Source: Staphylococcus sp. M0911
GTDB lineage: Bacteria; Bacillota; Bacilli; Staphylococcales; Staphylococcaceae
Assembly (NCBI RefSeq): GCF_003491325.1
Contig: NZ_CP022881.1
Coordinates: 1,550,001 to 1,614,000 of the forward strand
Length of the DNA stretch: 64,000 nt
Direction: 5' to 3'
Shown: piece by piece, positions 30,265 through 41,178 of the stretch
Layout: each line of letters opens with the position of its first letter
Position numbering within the stretch: the stretch's first letter is position 1
The notes under the pieces: generated by a model
What the model saw: only the letters and a program-made list of their open reading frames with translations
What the model was told of the DNA's origin: nothing
Databases searched by the model: none
Program-made: the position numbers and the translations under genes

Positions 30265-30310
30265 AAAAAATTAAGGTTTAGGCATCCCAATGGTAGCACC
30301 TAAACCTTAA
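30265..30310 (-). terminator. Terminator after codY
   Basis: Perfect 12-bp stem TTAAGGTTTAGG / CCTAAACCTTAA, then six T on the minus strand. It begins 5 bp past the codY stop and ends the xerC-hslVU-codY operon. Confidence 0.92.
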
Positions 30311-30315
30311 TAAAT

Positions 30316-31089
30316 TTATTTATTACGTTCTAATTCATCTAAGAATTTTTCTTTTTTGACTTTGATAAATGTACCTTTCATACCTAGTGAACGTGACTCA
30401 ATCACACCAGCGCTTTCTAGTTTACGTAGTGCATTTACAATTACTGAACGTGTAATACCGACTCTATCAGCAACTTTAGAAGCAATTAATAACCCTTCAT
30501 TACCACCTAATTCATCAAAGATATGTTCGATGGCTTCTTTTTCTGAATAAGATAATGAATTAATGGCCATTGTGATTGAAGCTTTATCTCGTGCTTCTTT
30601 TTCAACTTCATTGTGCTTTTCACGTAAAATTTCCATACCAATGACAGTTGCAGCATATTCGCCTAAAACTAAATCATTTTCATTGAAATCATCTTGAACT
30701 CTTCCTAAAACTAACGTACCTAATCTTTCTCCTCCACCTAAAATAGGGAATATTGTTGTTCTACTATTTACAAACACTTCTCTATTTTCTGGTGGGAATA
30801 CCGTTAAAACATTATCAATATCAATATTAGATTGTGTTTCTTTAACATCCATTAATTGATCAGTATATTCTGCAGGGATATGTCTATCTTCAAGCATGTG
30901 AATGATTCGATCACTCTTCAGTAATTCATTTAAGCTCGACCCTAAAATTTTACCTCTTCTCGACACAATAAATACATTAGTTACTGTAACGCTACTAATC
31001 GTTTGGGCAACGTCCTTAAAATCTACTGCGATGCCTTTGTGTTTCTGTAATAACGTGTTTAACTCTCTTGTTTTAGATAATAAGCTCAT
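30316..31089 (-). CDS. codY: GTP- and branched-chain amino acid-sensing repressor CodY
   Basis: 257 residues. A GAF-type ligand domain (about 1-155, with [13 protein letters not shown]) is followed by a linker helix and the winged helix-turn-helix, recognition part near 203-222 ([20 protein letters not shown]). CodY represses nutrient and virulence genes when isoleucine, leucine, valine and GTP are high. It is the last gene after xerC-hslV-hslU, the conserved Firmicutes arrangement, 23 nt past hslU. ATG start after AAGGAG. Confidence 0.97.
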   Translation of the reverse strand: MSLLSKTRELNTLLQKHKGIAVDFKDVAQTISSVTVTNVFIVSRRGKILGSSLNELLKSDRIIHMLEDRHIPAEYTDQLMDVKETQSNIDIDNVLTVFPPENREVFVNSRTTIFPILGGGERLGTLVLGRVQDDFNENDLVLGEYAATVIGMEILREKHNEVEKEARDKASITMAINSLSYSEKEAIEHIFDELGGNEGLLIASKVADRVGITRSVIVNALRKLESAGVIESRSLGMKGTFIKVKKEKFLDELERNK

Positions 31090-31112
31090 AATTTTTCTCC
31101 TTCTTTTTATTT

Positions 31113-32516
31113 TTATAGAATAAATGCACTTAAATCTTTATTTGTTGAGATTGATTTTAATTTATCATCAACATATTGTGGCGTAATATCAACAACAGCA
31201 TGTGGCATATTCGGTGCTTCGAATGATAAATCTTCTAACATTTTTTCTAAAATTGTGTGTAATCGACGCGCACCAATATTATCAGTATCTTGATTGACTT
31301 GATATGCAATTTCAGCTAATCGTGTAATTGCTTCATCTGAGAAGTTAACTGTTACTTCTTCTGTTTGAAGTAACGCTTCATATTGTTTTACTAGTGATAA
31401 TTTAGGTTCCTTAAGAATTCTAACGAAATCTTCTACTGATAAACTATCAAGTTCGACTCTAATTGGGAATCGTCCTTGAAGCTCTGGAATTAAATCACTA
31501 GGTTTAGACACGTGGAATGCACCAGCGCCAATAAATAGCATATGTTCAGTATTTACAGTACCATATTTAGTTTGAATCATGCTACCTTCAAGAATTGGTA
31601 AGATATCACGTTGAACACCTTGTCTTGAAACATCTTGACCACTATTTTGATTATTTGTAGCCACTTTATCGATTTCATCGATAAAGATAATTCCCATTTG
31701 TTCAGCTAACTCTAATGCTTCTTGATTTGCTGTTTCTTGATCGATGAGTTCATCTGCAAAGTCATCTGCAAGTATTTTACGTGCCGTCTTAACTGGAACT
31801 TCACGTTCAACTTTCTTTTTAGGCATAAGTTGATTCATCATATCTTGCATTTGTTGGTTTTGATTTGTACCTAACATTCCTAAAGCACCTGGATCTTGTT
31901 CAACTTTGATACGCACTTTTTCTTCTTCAAGTTTGCCCTCTTCAAGTTGTTTTTTGATTTCTGAACGTTTAGTTTTAATTTCCTCTGTTGGTGGCTCTTC
32001 CTCTTCTTCATTATTTTGATTAAAATTCGGAATTGCTCCACCGAATAAAGATTCTAATGGATTATTACCTTGAGATGCTTTTTTCTTCATGCTAGGAACG
32101 AGTAATTTTACTAATTTATCGTTAGCTTTTTGCGTTGCTTCATCTTTGACCATTTCTTTCTTTTCATCTTTAACTAATCGCACTGACACATCAACTAAAT
32201 CTCTGACCATACTCTCTACGTCACGACCTACATAACCAACCTCTGTAAATTTAGTTGCTTCAACTTTAATAAACGGTGCACCTACAATTTTGGCCATTCT
32301 ACGTGCTATTTCTGTTTTACCTACACCTGTTGGTCCAATCATTAAAATATTCTTGGGTGCTATTTCTTGTTTAGATTCTTCATCTAATAAGCTTCTTCTG
32401 TATCTATTACGTAAGGCAATGGCTACTTTCCTTTTCGCATCATCTTGTCCTACGATATATTCGTTTAATTTAGATACAATATCTTTCGGTGTTAATTTTA
32501 TACCATTTGTATCCAT
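31113..32516 (-). CDS. hslU: ATP-dependent protease ATPase subunit HslU (ClpY)
   Basis: 467 residues of the AAA+ HslU/ClpX class. Walker A is GPTGVGKTE (near 64), Walker [11 protein letters not shown] (near 275), sensor arginines follow, and the C-terminus ends in Phe-Ile-Leu-type residues that dock into HslV. The intermediate I-domain (about 110-245) is rich in Lys/Glu. It unfolds substrates for HslV. It is encoded 87 bp after hslV; GGAGG lies 10 nt before its ATG. Confidence 0.96.
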   Translation of the reverse strand: MDTNGIKLTPKDIVSKLNEYIVGQDDAKRKVAIALRNRYRRSLLDEESKQEIAPKNILMIGPTGVGKTEIARRMAKIVGAPFIKVEATKFTEVGYVGRDVESMVRDLVDVSVRLVKDEKKEMVKDEATQKANDKLVKLLVPSMKKKASQGNNPLESLFGGAIPNFNQNNEEEEEPPTEEIKTKRSEIKKQLEEGKLEEEKVRIKVEQDPGALGMLGTNQNQQMQDMMNQLMPKKKVEREVPVKTARKILADDFADELIDQETANQEALELAEQMGIIFIDEIDKVATNNQNSGQDVSRQGVQRDILPILEGSMIQTKYGTVNTEHMLFIGAGAFHVSKPSDLIPELQGRFPIRVELDSLSVEDFVRILKEPKLSLVKQYEALLQTEEVTVNFSDEAITRLAEIAYQVNQDTDNIGARRLHTILEKMLEDLSFEAPNMPHAVVDITPQYVDDKLKSISTNKDLSAFIL

Positions 32517-32603
32517 ATATGGATGACCTCCAATTTCTTACTTTCTGAAATTAATGCTATTTATACTTACTACAAATCAATTTGCTCGATTGATTATAGA
32601 TTT

Positions 32604-33149
32604 TTATAATGTTTCAACTATAATATTATCATTTGTGAACACACAAATGTCAGATGCCACCTTCAAACTTTCATAAGCCATTTCTTCTGCTGACATTTGT
32701 CCTGCGTGTCGTTTTAGTGCTCGACCTGCACTTAATGCATAATTTCCGCCTGAACCTATCGCTATTAAATCATCATCGGGGGCAATCACTTCTCCTGTCC
32801 CGCTAACAACTAATATGGCATCTTTGTCCATTACTATTAACATTGCTTCTAACTGACGCAGTTGTTTATCTCCACGCCACTCTTGTGCAAGTTCAACGGC
32901 TGCTCTTTCAAGATTACCACTAAATTGTTGAAGTTTTGTTTCGAACTTTTCAAAAAGTGTAAACGCATCAGCAACACTACCTGCAAAACCTGCTAGTACC
33001 TTTCCATCGTATAAGCGTCTCACTTTTCTTGCTGTTTGTTTCATTATTACTTGTTGTCCTAATGTGACTTGTCCGTCTCCGGCCATTGCTGCGCCACCAT
33101 TATGTCTTACAGCATATATCGTAGTTGCATGTAATGAGTTATCCATCAT
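32604..33149 (-). CDS. hslV: ATP-dependent protease proteolytic subunit HslV (ClpQ)
   Basis: 181 residues, proteasome beta-type Ntn hydrolase. After removal of the first 8 residues, Thr9 in [12 protein letters not shown] would be the N-terminal nucleophile; [10 protein letters not shown] and the conserved [11 protein letters not shown] are present. It forms the dodecameric core of the HslVU protease. It overlaps the xerC stop by 4 bp. Two consecutive ATG codons are possible starts; I use the first, which gives the length I recall for S. aureus. Confidence 0.96.
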   Translation of the reverse strand: MMDNSLHATTIYAVRHNGGAAMAGDGQVTLGQQVIMKQTARKVRRLYDGKVLAGFAGSVADAFTLFEKFETKLQQFSGNLERAAVELAQEWRGDKQLRQLEAMLIVMDKDAILVVSGTGEVIAPDDDLIAIGSGGNYALSAGRALKRHAGQMSAEEMAYESLKVASDICVFTNDNIIVETL

Positions 33150-34039
33150 TCATTCTCCTTTTTTGCTCGAGGATGTGCATTAAGATAAACTTTTCTTAAT
33201 TGTTGATTAGATACGTGTGTATATTTCCCAGTGGTTGATAAATTAACATGACCTAGTAGAGATTGCACTGTTCTCAAATCAGCTCCTTGGTTTAACAAGT
33301 GTGTTGCGAAGGTATGTCGTAATTTATGGGGGTGAATATTCGTTACACCAGACGTACGTTTTACTACATCATTAAGTACGTATCTAACTCCTCTTTCTGT
33401 TATTGGTTGACCTTGCATATTAACGATTAAATAGTCATGATCAACATGTTTAAAAGGTTTAAATTCCTTTAAATACCGTTCTATACTTTGCTTACAAAAT
33501 TCTCCAAAAGGAATAAATCTTTCTTTATTACCTTTACCTAATACTTTAACTCCAGGTAACTTCATATCTAAATCTTGTGTTTTGATATGCACCAATTCAG
33601 AAACACGAATACCTGTTGCATATAATAGTTCAAGTATTACTTTATCTCGCATACCCTTTTTACTATCAGTATCTACCGTTTTAAATAAAGCTTCCATTTC
33701 TTCTTCATAAAAAAATTGTGGTAAGTACTGTTCTTTCTTTGGGTGTACAAGTTGAACAAATGGATTAACAACGGACTCATCCTGTGTCATCCAATATTCA
33801 TAAAAAGTTCGTAACGTAGAAATTTTACGTGAAACTGTAGTTCTTTTCAAATTTTTCGAATATAAAAAACTTAAATAATTTCTTGCATCTTTATATTCAA
33901 AGTCATTTAAATCTAAAGATTCCTGATATAAAAAATCATTAAATTGCACAATGTCATCATGATAAGACTTGAGTGTGTGATCAGAAAAATGTCGTTCTAC
34001 TTTTAACATATAGAGAAACGCTTTTTGAATATCATTCAA
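33146..34039 (-). CDS. xerC: Tyrosine recombinase XerC
   Basis: 297 residues. An N-terminal SAM-like DNA-binding domain (1-90) is followed by the catalytic domain with the R-H-R-H-Y set: Arg in [26 protein letters not shown] and the tyrosine in GKYTHV. With XerD it resolves chromosome dimers at dif, together with FtsK encoded in this window. The TTG start at 34039 is 9 nt after GGAGG; an ATG 4 bases later is out of frame. It heads the xerC-hslV-hslU-codY operon, of which only its own product is a recombinase. Confidence 0.95.
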   Translation of the reverse strand: MNDIQKAFLYMLKVERHFSDHTLKSYHDDIVQFNDFLYQESLDLNDFEYKDARNYLSFLYSKNLKRTTVSRKISTLRTFYEYWMTQDESVVNPFVQLVHPKKEQYLPQFFYEEEMEALFKTVDTDSKKGMRDKVILELLYATGIRVSELVHIKTQDLDMKLPGVKVLGKGNKERFIPFGEFCKQSIERYLKEFKPFKHVDHDYLIVNMQGQPITERGVRYVLNDVVKRTSGVTNIHPHKLRHTFATHLLNQGADLRTVQSLLGHVNLSTTGKYTHVSNQQLRKVYLNAHPRAKKENE

Positions 34040-34060
34040 TAAATTTCGCCTCCATCATAT

Positions 34061-34142
34061 AGAATTGTAGCATATCCGTGGTAGGGCTTACAGTGATTTG
34101 ATATTCAATTCAAAATCTTTCGAGAATTGTAACATATACCGT
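34061..34142 (-). promoter_or_regulatory. Duplicated promoter-like sequence upstream of xerC
   Basis: Two near-identical 19-20-bp copies (34061-34079 and 34123-34142) differ by one substitution and one extra base. Each gives on the minus strand ATATG-(T/C)-TACAATTCT, an extended -10 (TGn-TACAAT). Neither has a good -35. They may be tandem starts for the xerC operon. Confidence 0.45.
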
Positions 34143-34159
34143 CAGCAATCATAACCAAC

Positions 34160-34190
34160 AAAAAACTAGATAGCATAAGCCACCTAGTTT
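34160..34190 (-). terminator. Terminator after trmFO
   Basis: 11-bp stem AAACTAGGTGG / CTATCTAGTTT with two G-U pairs, 6-nt loop and a T-run on the minus strand. Confidence 0.88.
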
Positions 34191-34203
34191 ATGTTCTTAA
34201 AAA

Positions 34204-35511
34204 TTATAAAGTTTTTTTATAATTTTCAAGATATTCTAATGCACGATTTGCTTGTGTTTCATATCTTTCTTTTTTATCTTTAATTCTCTTTTCTAATGAT
34301 GGTAATAAACCAAAGTTGGCATTCATTGGTTGGAAGTTCTTTTCATTTTTAGCGTGTGAAATATAGTAAGCCATGCTACCAATCATTGTTTCCCTAGGGA
34401 AAATAACCTCACCTTTATCTAGTAATTTATGTGCTAAGTTAATCCCTGAAACTAATCCGCTTGCTGCACTTTCAACGTAACCTTCCACACCTGTCATTTG
34501 TCCTGCAAAGTAAATATTTTCATGACCAATTAATTCATACTTTTCGTTTAAGACATCTGGTGAATTAATAAATGTATTTCTGTGCATCACACCATATCGT
34601 ACGATATCTACATTTTCTAATCCTGGTATTAATTTGATAACTTCTTTTTGAGCACCCCATTTTAAATGTGTTTGGAAACCAACAATATTATATAACGTGC
34701 CTGCTGCATCATCTTGTCTTAATTGAACAACTGCAAATGGTCGTTTACCAGTTTTAGGATCTTCTAATCCAACTGGTTTCATTGGCCCAAATAGTAATGT
34801 TTTTCTACCACGTTCTGCCATTACTTCAAACGGCATACAACCTTCAAAGTATTTTTCTTTTTCAAATTCATTAACGGGAGCGACTTCTGCTTCTAATACG
34901 GCATTATAAAAACGGTCAAACTCTTCTTCGGTCATCGGACAATTTAAATATGCTGCTTCTCCTTTATCATATCTAGATTTTAAATAAACTTTATCCATAT
35001 CAATTGAATCTTTTTCGATAATAGGTGCTGCAGCATCATAGAAGTACAATTGATCTTTTCCTGTAATATCCACGATTTCTTGTGCTAAGTTTTCTGTAGT
35101 AAGTGGTCCTGTCGCTATGATTGTATATCCTTCAGGAATACTGTGTACTTCTTGATTTAAAACTGTCACATTGGGATGATTTCTAAGTGTGTCTGTGATA
35201 TAGCCAGCAAAATCATGTCTATCAACTGCAAGGGCCCCTCCTGCCGGTACTCTGGCTTTATCTGCAGCTTTTATAATTAAAGAATCTAAGCGTCGCATTT
35301 CTTCTTTTAATACACCTACAGCATTTGTAAGTGCATTACCTCTTAATGAGTTTGAACATACTAACTCTGCAAATTTATCTGTATGATGCGCAGGTGTTTG
35401 TTTAACTGGGCGCATTTCTATTAAATTAACTTTAATTCCTCTTTCTGCTAATTGATATGCAGCTTCGGAACCAGCTAAACCTGCACCAACTACATTGACT
35501 GTTTGTGTCAT
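34204..35511 (-). CDS. trmFO: Methylenetetrahydrofolate-tRNA (uracil-5-)-methyltransferase TrmFO
   Basis: 435 residues from the ATG at 35511 (CAGGAGG 7 nt upstream), the S. aureus length as recalled. The frame is open 38 codons further without a site. The FAD-binding GAGLAG motif starts at residue 9, and the [17 protein letters not shown] block holds a conserved cysteine. It methylates U54 in tRNA using methylenetetrahydrofolate and FAD. It follows topA, separated by a terminator, and has its own promoter candidate. Confidence 0.96.
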   Translation of the reverse strand: MTQTVNVVGAGLAGSEAAYQLAERGIKVNLIEMRPVKQTPAHHTDKFAELVCSNSLRGNALTNAVGVLKEEMRRLDSLIIKAADKARVPAGGALAVDRHDFAGYITDTLRNHPNVTVLNQEVHSIPEGYTIIATGPLTTENLAQEIVDITGKDQLYFYDAAAPIIEKDSIDMDKVYLKSRYDKGEAAYLNCPMTEEEFDRFYNAVLEAEVAPVNEFEKEKYFEGCMPFEVMAERGRKTLLFGPMKPVGLEDPKTGKRPFAVVQLRQDDAAGTLYNIVGFQTHLKWGAQKEVIKLIPGLENVDIVRYGVMHRNTFINSPDVLNEKYELIGHENIYFAGQMTGVEGYVESAASGLVSGINLAHKLLDKGEVIFPRETMIGSMAYYISHAKNEKNFQPMNANFGLLPSLEKRIKDKKERYETQANRALEYLENYKKTL

Positions 35512-35543
35512 GCTTATGCCTCCTGTAGAATTCGTTTGGTTAT

Positions 35544-35571
35544 ATTTTAACGATTTATGATCTTTATTCAA
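35544..35571 (-). promoter_or_regulatory. Candidate trmFO promoter
   Basis: Minus strand: TTGAAT, 16 bp, TAAAAT, about 35 bp before the trmFO start and directly after the topA terminator. Confidence 0.5.
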
Positions 35572-35576
35572 ACTAT

Positions 35577-35614
35577 AAAAATAGCTCGCACAACTTGATT
35601 GTGTAGCTATTTTT
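35577..35614 (-). terminator. Terminator after topA
   Basis: Arms AAAAATAGCT and AGCTATTTTT with an inner ACAA/TTGT stem. Symmetric A and T runs make it look bidirectional, but only topA needs it. Confidence 0.85.
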
Positions 35615-35627
35615 ATATAAGTCATAT

Positions 35628-37697
35628 CTATTTTTGTACTTCTTCTTTGTAATCACAATTTGAACAAGTCACTTGGCTACTTCGACCTTTTTTCTTATCA
35701 ACTAGGTAATGATTACATTTTGGACAATCTCTGCCTACCGGTTTATCCCATGAGATGAAATCACATTCTGGATAATTAGAACAACCATAAAAAATTCTAT
35801 TTTTCTTAGATTTACGTTCAACTACTTCTCCATCTTTACACGTAGGGCACTTAACACCGATAGTCTTAACAATTGCTTTTGTATTTCGACAATCTGGGAA
35901 ATTGGAACATGCCATGAATTTTCCGTATCTTCCCATTTTAATAACCATTGGAGAGCCACAAACTTCACAGTCTTCTCCAGCAGGTTCATCTTTTATCTCA
36001 ATTTTTTCCATTTCCTCTTCAGCACGTTCAACATCTTGTTTGAAACTATTGTAGAAGTCACCAACAACTTTTCTCCAATTCATGTCACCTTCTGCAATTT
36101 TATCAAGTAATGTTTCCATATTAACTGTAAATTCGACATCGATAATTTCTGGGAAGTATTCTTTCACTTGTTCATAAACGATTTCACCTAATTCTGTTGG
36201 CATGAAACGTTTACTTTCAAGTTTAACGTAGTTACGCTTTTGAATTGTATCTATCGTTGGTGCATACGTAGAAGGTCGTCCAATCTTCAATTCTTCTAAT
36301 GTTTTAACTAACCGTGCTTCGGTATATCTTGGTGGTGGTTGTGTAAAATGTTGTGCAGGTTCAATTTGTGTAGCAGTGACTTTATCACCTTGTTCTAATT
36401 TAGGTAATTTATTTTCTTTATCACTGTCTTTATCATCTTTAGTTTCAACATATAATGTCATGAAACCTTTAAATTTTATTGTCTGACCATTCGCTCTGAA
36501 TTTAATATCATTCTGAGTGACATCTAAAGCAATAGTATCTAAAATTGCTGGAGCCATTTGACTAGCTACGAAACGTTCCCATATCAATTTATATAATCGA
36601 TGTTGGTCACGTGTTAAGAACGGTTTCATTTCTTCTGGTGTTCTTAGTGTGCTTGTAGGTCTTATAGCTTCATGGGCATCTTGATCCCCTTGTTTACCAG
36701 ATGCTTTCCTATTAGATACATATTCATTGCCATACTTGTCAATGATATAATTTTTAGCTTCTGATTTAGCTTGATCTGAGATACGAGTTGAATCAGTACG
36801 CATATAGGTAATTAAACCAACTGTTCCTTGTCGTTTCAAATCAATACCTTCATATAGTTGTTGTGCAATCATCATTGTTTTACGTGCTTTAAAATTCAGT
36901 TTACGTGCCGCCTCTTGTTGAAGTGTAGACGTTGTAAATGGATTAGCTGGATTACGTGTTTTTTCTTTTTTATTAACATTTGTTATTTCAAACTCGTCTC
37001 CATCTAACGCTGCAGTAATTTTTTCAACGTCTTCTTTTTTATTTAATTTATATGGTTTGTTTTTATAATGAAGGAATTTGGCTGTAAATTTAGACTTTTT
37101 ATATCTAAACTCACCTTCAATTGTCCAATATTCTTCTGGTTTAAAGTTTCTTATTTCATTTTCTCTATCAATTACGAGTTTCAATGCTACAGATTGTACA
37201 CGTCCAGCTGATAAACCTTTTTTAACCTTCTTCCATAAGACTGGAGAAATATTATAACCCACTAATCTATCAAGTATACGACGTGCTTGTTGCGCATCTA
37301 CTAAATCCATTTCAATACCTCTAGGGTGTTTGAAACTATCCTTTACTGCATCTTTAGTTATTTCATTAAATACTACTCTGTTTTCTTTTGAATCTTCTAA
37401 TTCTAAAATTTTTGATAAATGCCAAGCAATCGCTTCACCTTCGCGGTCAGGGTCACTAGCTAGAAAAACTTTTTTAGCTTTCTTAGCATGCTTTTTCAAT
37501 TCTTTAACGACAGGACCTTTACCACGTATTGTTATATATTTGGGTTCATAGTTATCTTCAGTGTCCACGCCCATTTGACTTCTAGGTAAATCACGAACGT
37601 GTCCCATTGAAGCAATAACTTTATATCTTTTTCCTAAATACTTTTCAATGGTTTTAGCTTTTGCAGGCGACTCAACTATGACTAAATTATCTGCCAA
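35628..37697 (-). CDS. topA: DNA topoisomerase I
   Basis: 689 residues, type IA. The Toprim domain is N-terminal ([17 protein letters not shown], and [15 protein letters not shown] near 80). The active tyrosine is in [11 protein letters not shown] near 300. Three four-cysteine zinc ribbons lie at the C-terminus (about 575-689), as in other Firmicutes TopA. It relaxes negative supercoils. The TTG start at 37697 follows AAGGGGG. A good promoter with TTGACA lies about 40 bp upstream. Confidence 0.97.
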   Translation of the reverse strand: MADNLVIVESPAKAKTIEKYLGKRYKVIASMGHVRDLPRSQMGVDTEDNYEPKYITIRGKGPVVKELKKHAKKAKKVFLASDPDREGEAIAWHLSKILELEDSKENRVVFNEITKDAVKDSFKHPRGIEMDLVDAQQARRILDRLVGYNISPVLWKKVKKGLSAGRVQSVALKLVIDRENEIRNFKPEEYWTIEGEFRYKKSKFTAKFLHYKNKPYKLNKKEDVEKITAALDGDEFEITNVNKKEKTRNPANPFTTSTLQQEAARKLNFKARKTMMIAQQLYEGIDLKRQGTVGLITYMRTDSTRISDQAKSEAKNYIIDKYGNEYVSNRKASGKQGDQDAHEAIRPTSTLRTPEEMKPFLTRDQHRLYKLIWERFVASQMAPAILDTIALDVTQNDIKFRANGQTIKFKGFMTLYVETKDDKDSDKENKLPKLEQGDKVTATQIEPAQHFTQPPPRYTEARLVKTLEELKIGRPSTYAPTIDTIQKRNYVKLESKRFMPTELGEIVYEQVKEYFPEIIDVEFTVNMETLLDKIAEGDMNWRKVVGDFYNSFKQDVERAEEEMEKIEIKDEPAGEDCEVCGSPMVIKMGRYGKFMACSNFPDCRNTKAIVKTIGVKCPTCKDGEVVERKSKKNRIFYGCSNYPECDFISWDKPVGRDCPKCNHYLVDKKKGRSSQVTCSNCDYKEEVQK

Positions 37698-37735
37698 AGT
37701 GATTTCCCCCTTGCTAATCTAATTACTAAAGATAA

Positions 37736-37765
37736 ATGATAAACGTTTAATTTTGTTTTTGTCAA
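37736..37765 (-). promoter_or_regulatory. topA promoter
   Basis: Minus strand: perfect -35 TTGACA, 18 bp, TATCAT. The best -35 in the window. Confidence 0.65.
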
Positions 37766-37880
37766 TGTTTTAATATTTTATCAAGCATTTTGTTTTATCT
37801 TTTATTTAATTTCCCAATCATTTCTTTAATGATTTTAATCCATTTTCATTATGTCTAATTGTCTCATACAAACTATTTTA

Positions 37881-38756
37881 TCAATTTAAATAGTCTTGTA
37901 AAATATCTTCTTCACTAACGACTATAGTAGCCCCTTCTTGGTGTAATAATAAATTGCCTTTTGTTTTGGAATCAAATAATTTACCTGGTAAAACATACAC
38001 GTTTCTATTTTGTTCTAATGCACAATCAATTGTAATTCTGCTACCACTTCTTTCGTTTGCCTCAGTTAGTAATACACCTTTTGACAAACCACTAATAATC
38101 CTATTTCTTTCTGGAAACTTATATTTAGCAATTGGCGAAAAAGGTGGATATTCAGAAATGACTAACCCCTCTTTTTCAATCCGATTTCTTAATGAAACCG
38201 AGGATCTAGGATAATAATAATGGTGTCCAAAACCTAGTACTGCAATGGTTGGTAAATGATTTTTCAATGCTTGTATGTGTGCTTCACTATCAGCGCCTTC
38301 TGCTAGTCCAGAAATGATTGTAATATTTTTATCTTTAAATGAAGGAAAAAGAAAATGAAGCGTTTCTTGAGTATAATGTGTACATTTCCTAGACCCAACT
38401 ATGGCTAGAGTTTGACTACTTAAAAATAGCTTTTCATCTCCTTTATAAAATAGAACAAATGGATAATCATAGATTTCTTTTAATAAATGTGGATAACCTT
38501 GGTCGAAACAAGTGATATATTTTACATGTAATTGTCGAAGAATTTTCATAATTTCTTGTATATTTATTTGTTTATATTTATGAAATTTAGAAAGAAACAT
38601 AGGATGATGATGTGTTATCCAGCGTAATAATGACGTTTCTTGTTCTTTAGGAGTCATTTGGAAAATATGTGGGTAGTACCGATAGAATTGATGGATTTGA
38701 GAGGTTGTAAATTGCGACCAGTATAATTTAAGTAAAAAGTATTCGTTCAAGTTCAT
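37881..38756 (-). CDS. dprA: DNA processing protein DprA (Smf)
   Basis: 291 residues. The Rossmann-like DprA core spans about 95-285 (AIVGSRKCTHYT, IISGLAEGADSEAH, GLSKGVLLTEANERSGS). There is a short N-terminal SAM-like region and no clear C-terminal winged helix. DprA loads RecA on incoming single strands during transformation. Start uncertain: the ATG at 38756 is very close to its AAAGGAG, while a TTG two codons on (38750) sits 8 nt from it. It lies between sucD and topA with its own promoter candidate. Confidence 0.92.
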   Translation of the reverse strand: MNLNEYFLLKLYWSQFTTSQIHQFYRYYPHIFQMTPKEQETSLLRWITHHHPMFLSKFHKYKQINIQEIMKILRQLHVKYITCFDQGYPHLLKEIYDYPFVLFYKGDEKLFLSSQTLAIVGSRKCTHYTQETLHFLFPSFKDKNITIISGLAEGADSEAHIQALKNHLPTIAVLGFGHHYYYPRSSVSLRNRIEKEGLVISEYPPFSPIAKYKFPERNRIISGLSKGVLLTEANERSGSRITIDCALEQNRNVYVLPGKLFDSKTKGNLLLHQEGATIVVSEEDILQDYLN

Positions 38757-38864
38757 TACTCCTTTAACTTAATTATACAAAGAAATAACTCATTAAAATA
38801 TTACAGTTGAAAAACATCTTAGCACTAATTGTAACGTACTTTTAAGAAGTAAAACTATCAACTC

Positions 38865-38893
38865 TTTATACAACTGAAATGACATATGAACAA
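38865..38893 (-). promoter_or_regulatory. Candidate dprA promoter
   Basis: Minus strand: TTGTTC, 17 bp, TATAAA, downstream of the sucD terminator and about 110 bp before dprA. Confidence 0.4.
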
Positions 38894-38918
38894 ATAATCG
38901 TAATAATATAATGCTCAC

Positions 38919-38952
38919 AAAAAAGCTTAGACACTTTTAGAAGTGTCTAAGC
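38919..38952 (-). terminator. Terminator of sucCD
   Basis: Perfect 12-bp stem GCTTAGACACTT / AAGTGTCTAAGC with a 4-nt loop, then six T on the minus strand. Confidence 0.93.
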
Positions 38953-38977
38953 TCATAACAAACATTATTCATACTGA

Positions 38978-39883
38978 TTATTTTACAGTTAATAATTCTT
39001 CGTAAATACCAGCTTTTTTAGCTGCTTCGATTAATGTTGTACCAATTTCAGAAGGTGTGTTAGCTGTTTCTACACCACAACTATTTAAAGTTTTAATTTT
39101 TTCTGATGCAGTACCTTTACCACCAGAAATAATGGCACCAGCATGGCCCATACGTTTTCCTGGAGGTGCTGTTTGACCACCAATGAATCCTACAACTGGT
39201 TTAGTCATGTTGGCTTTAATCCATTCAGCTGCTTCTTCTTCAGCTGTACCACCGATTTCACCAATCATAACAACCGCTTTAGTTTCAGGGTCTTCATTGA
39301 ATGCTTTTAATACATCGATGAAGTTAGTACCGTTAACTGGGTCACCGCCGATACCTACAGCAGTTGTTTGACCAATACCTTCTTCAGTTAATTGGTGAAC
39401 TGCTTCATATGTTAATGTACCTGAACGAGATACAACACCTACGTGACCTTTTTTATGAATATAACCTGGCATAATACCAATTTTACATTCATCTGCTGTA
39501 ATAACACCTGGGCAGTTTGGTCCTACTAAACGTGTTTTTCTACCTTGTAAATAACGTTTAACTTTAACCATATCTACAACAGGAATATGCTCAGTAATAC
39601 AAATAACCATGTCTAATTCTGCATCAGCTGCTTCTAAAATTGAGTCTGCAGCAAATAGCGCAGGCACATAAACTACTGATACATTAGCACCAGTTTCTTG
39701 TTTTGCTTCTTCTACAGTATTGTATACTGGAACACCTTCTACTACTTGTCCACCTTTACCAGGTGTTACCCCTGCGACAATTTGTGTTCCATAATCTAAC
39801 ATTTGTTTTGTATGGAAAAGGGCAGTAGACCCTGTAATACCTTGTACAATTACTTTAGTATTTTTATCTATAAATACACTCAT
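38978..39883 (-). CDS. sucD: Succinyl-CoA ligase, alpha subunit
   Basis: 301 residues. The CoA-binding Rossmann part holds [15 protein letters not shown] (about 15-29), [10 protein letters not shown] lies in the middle, and the phospho-histidine loop [10 protein letters not shown] is near residue 245. With SucC it makes ATP (or GTP) while converting succinyl-CoA to succinate in the TCA cycle. It begins 21 nt after sucC and ends at a strong terminator. ATG start after AAAGGA. Confidence 0.97.
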   Translation of the reverse strand: MSVFIDKNTKVIVQGITGSTALFHTKQMLDYGTQIVAGVTPGKGGQVVEGVPVYNTVEEAKQETGANVSVVYVPALFAADSILEAADAELDMVICITEHIPVVDMVKVKRYLQGRKTRLVGPNCPGVITADECKIGIMPGYIHKKGHVGVVSRSGTLTYEAVHQLTEEGIGQTTAVGIGGDPVNGTNFIDVLKAFNEDPETKAVVMIGEIGGTAEEEAAEWIKANMTKPVVGFIGGQTAPPGKRMGHAGAIISGGKGTASEKIKTLNSCGVETANTPSEIGTTLIEAAKKAGIYEELLTVK

Positions 39884-39904
39884 CTTAGTGTTCCCATCCT
39901 TTCC

Positions 39905-41071
39905 TTATGATTCTTTCACAAGTTTAACAATTTTTTGAGCACCTTCAGCCATAGTAGATGCTGGTTCAATCGCTAAACCTGAATCATTTAAGATTTCTTT
40001 ACCGCGTTCTACGTTTGTACCTTCTAAACGTACTACAAGTGGTAAAGTTAACTCTACTTCTTTAACTGCTGCAACGATACCTTCAGCAATGACGTCACAT
40101 TTCATGATTCCACCAAAGATATTTACAAAGATACCTTTAACATGTTCATCACCTAAGATGATTTTGAATGCTTCAGTAACTTTTTCTTTAGTAGCACCGC
40201 CACCAACGTCTAAGAAGTTAGCCGGATTTCCACCAAAATGATTGATTGTATCCATTGTAGCCATGGCTAAACCTGCACCATTAACCATACAACCAATATC
40301 TCCATCTAAAGCGATATATGATAAATCATATTTAGACGCTTCGATTTCTTTTGGATCTTCTTCTTCTAAGTCTCTTAATTCCATAATATCTTTATGTCTG
40401 AATAAAGCATTATCATCGAAATTAAGTTTAGCATCTAATGCTAAAACATCACCATCACCAGTAGTTACTAGTGGGTTAATTTCAACGATTGAACAATCTT
40501 TTTCAATAAATACATTGTAAAGTGAAATTAAGAATTTCGCTGCTTTATTAATTGATTCTTTAGGAATATTAATATTGAAAGCAATTCTACGTGCTTGGTA
40601 AGGTGATAATCCTACAACTGGATCAATTGTTTCTTTAAAGATTTTTTCAGGTGTTTTAGCAGCTACTTCTTCAATTTCAGTACCGCCTTCTTCTGAAGCC
40701 ATTAAAGTCACTTTATCAGTAGCACGATCAATTACAAAACCTACATAATATTCTTTTTGAATATCGCAACCTTGTTCGATATACAAGCGTTTAACTTCTT
40801 TACCTTCAGGTCCTGTTTGATGTGTAACTAATTGTTTACCTAATAATTCATTAGCGTAAGTTTCAACTTCAGATAGTGATTTAGCAATTTTAACACCGCC
40901 TGCTTTACCTCTACCCCCAGCGTGTATTTGTGCTTTAACCACATATACATCTGAATCTAATTCTTTCGCTTTTTCCACCGCTTCGTCAGCAGTAAATGCT
41001 ACTCGTCCTTCTGGAACGGCAACGCCCATTGAACGAAATATTTCTTTACCTTGATACTCGTGGATATTCAT
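39905..41071 (-). CDS. sucC: Succinyl-CoA ligase, beta subunit
   Basis: 388 residues, ATP-grasp fold. [19 protein letters not shown] opens the protein, and [22 protein letters not shown] and [12 protein letters not shown] follow in family order. It binds the nucleotide and, with SucD, performs the substrate-level phosphorylation of the TCA cycle. It is the first gene of sucCD; the promoter just upstream contains a cre-like sequence, suggesting glucose repression through CcpA. ATG start after AGGAGG. Confidence 0.97.
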   Translation of the reverse strand: MNIHEYQGKEIFRSMGVAVPEGRVAFTADEAVEKAKELDSDVYVVKAQIHAGGRGKAGGVKIAKSLSEVETYANELLGKQLVTHQTGPEGKEVKRLYIEQGCDIQKEYYVGFVIDRATDKVTLMASEEGGTEIEEVAAKTPEKIFKETIDPVVGLSPYQARRIAFNINIPKESINKAAKFLISLYNVFIEKDCSIVEINPLVTTGDGDVLALDAKLNFDDNALFRHKDIMELRDLEEEDPKEIEASKYDLSYIALDGDIGCMVNGAGLAMATMDTINHFGGNPANFLDVGGGATKEKVTEAFKIILGDEHVKGIFVNIFGGIMKCDVIAEGIVAAVKEVELTLPLVVRLEGTNVERGKEILNDSGLAIEPASTMAEGAQKIVKLVKES

Positions 41072-41109
41072 CTTCCATCCTCCTGTTTCTTAGGTTAAGT
41101 TCCCTATTA

Positions 41110-41138
41110 ATTATAAAAAATGTAAGCGTTATTGTAAA
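41110..41138 (-). promoter_or_regulatory. sucCD promoter
   Basis: Minus strand: TTTACA, exactly 17 bp, TATAAT, about 40 bp before sucC. One of the best promoter matches in the window. Confidence 0.7.
41121..41134. promoter_or_regulatory. cre-like CcpA site in the sucCD promoter spacer
   Basis: Plus strand TGTAAGCGTTATTG. It matches the cre consensus TGWAANCGNTNWCA at the left half and centre and fails at the last two bases. It lies between -35 and -10, where binding would block polymerase. CcpA control of TCA genes is known in staphylococci. Confidence 0.5.
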
Positions 41139-41178
41139 CTGATACACCATCTTTTTTGCAATTAATTTAAAATTCAAA

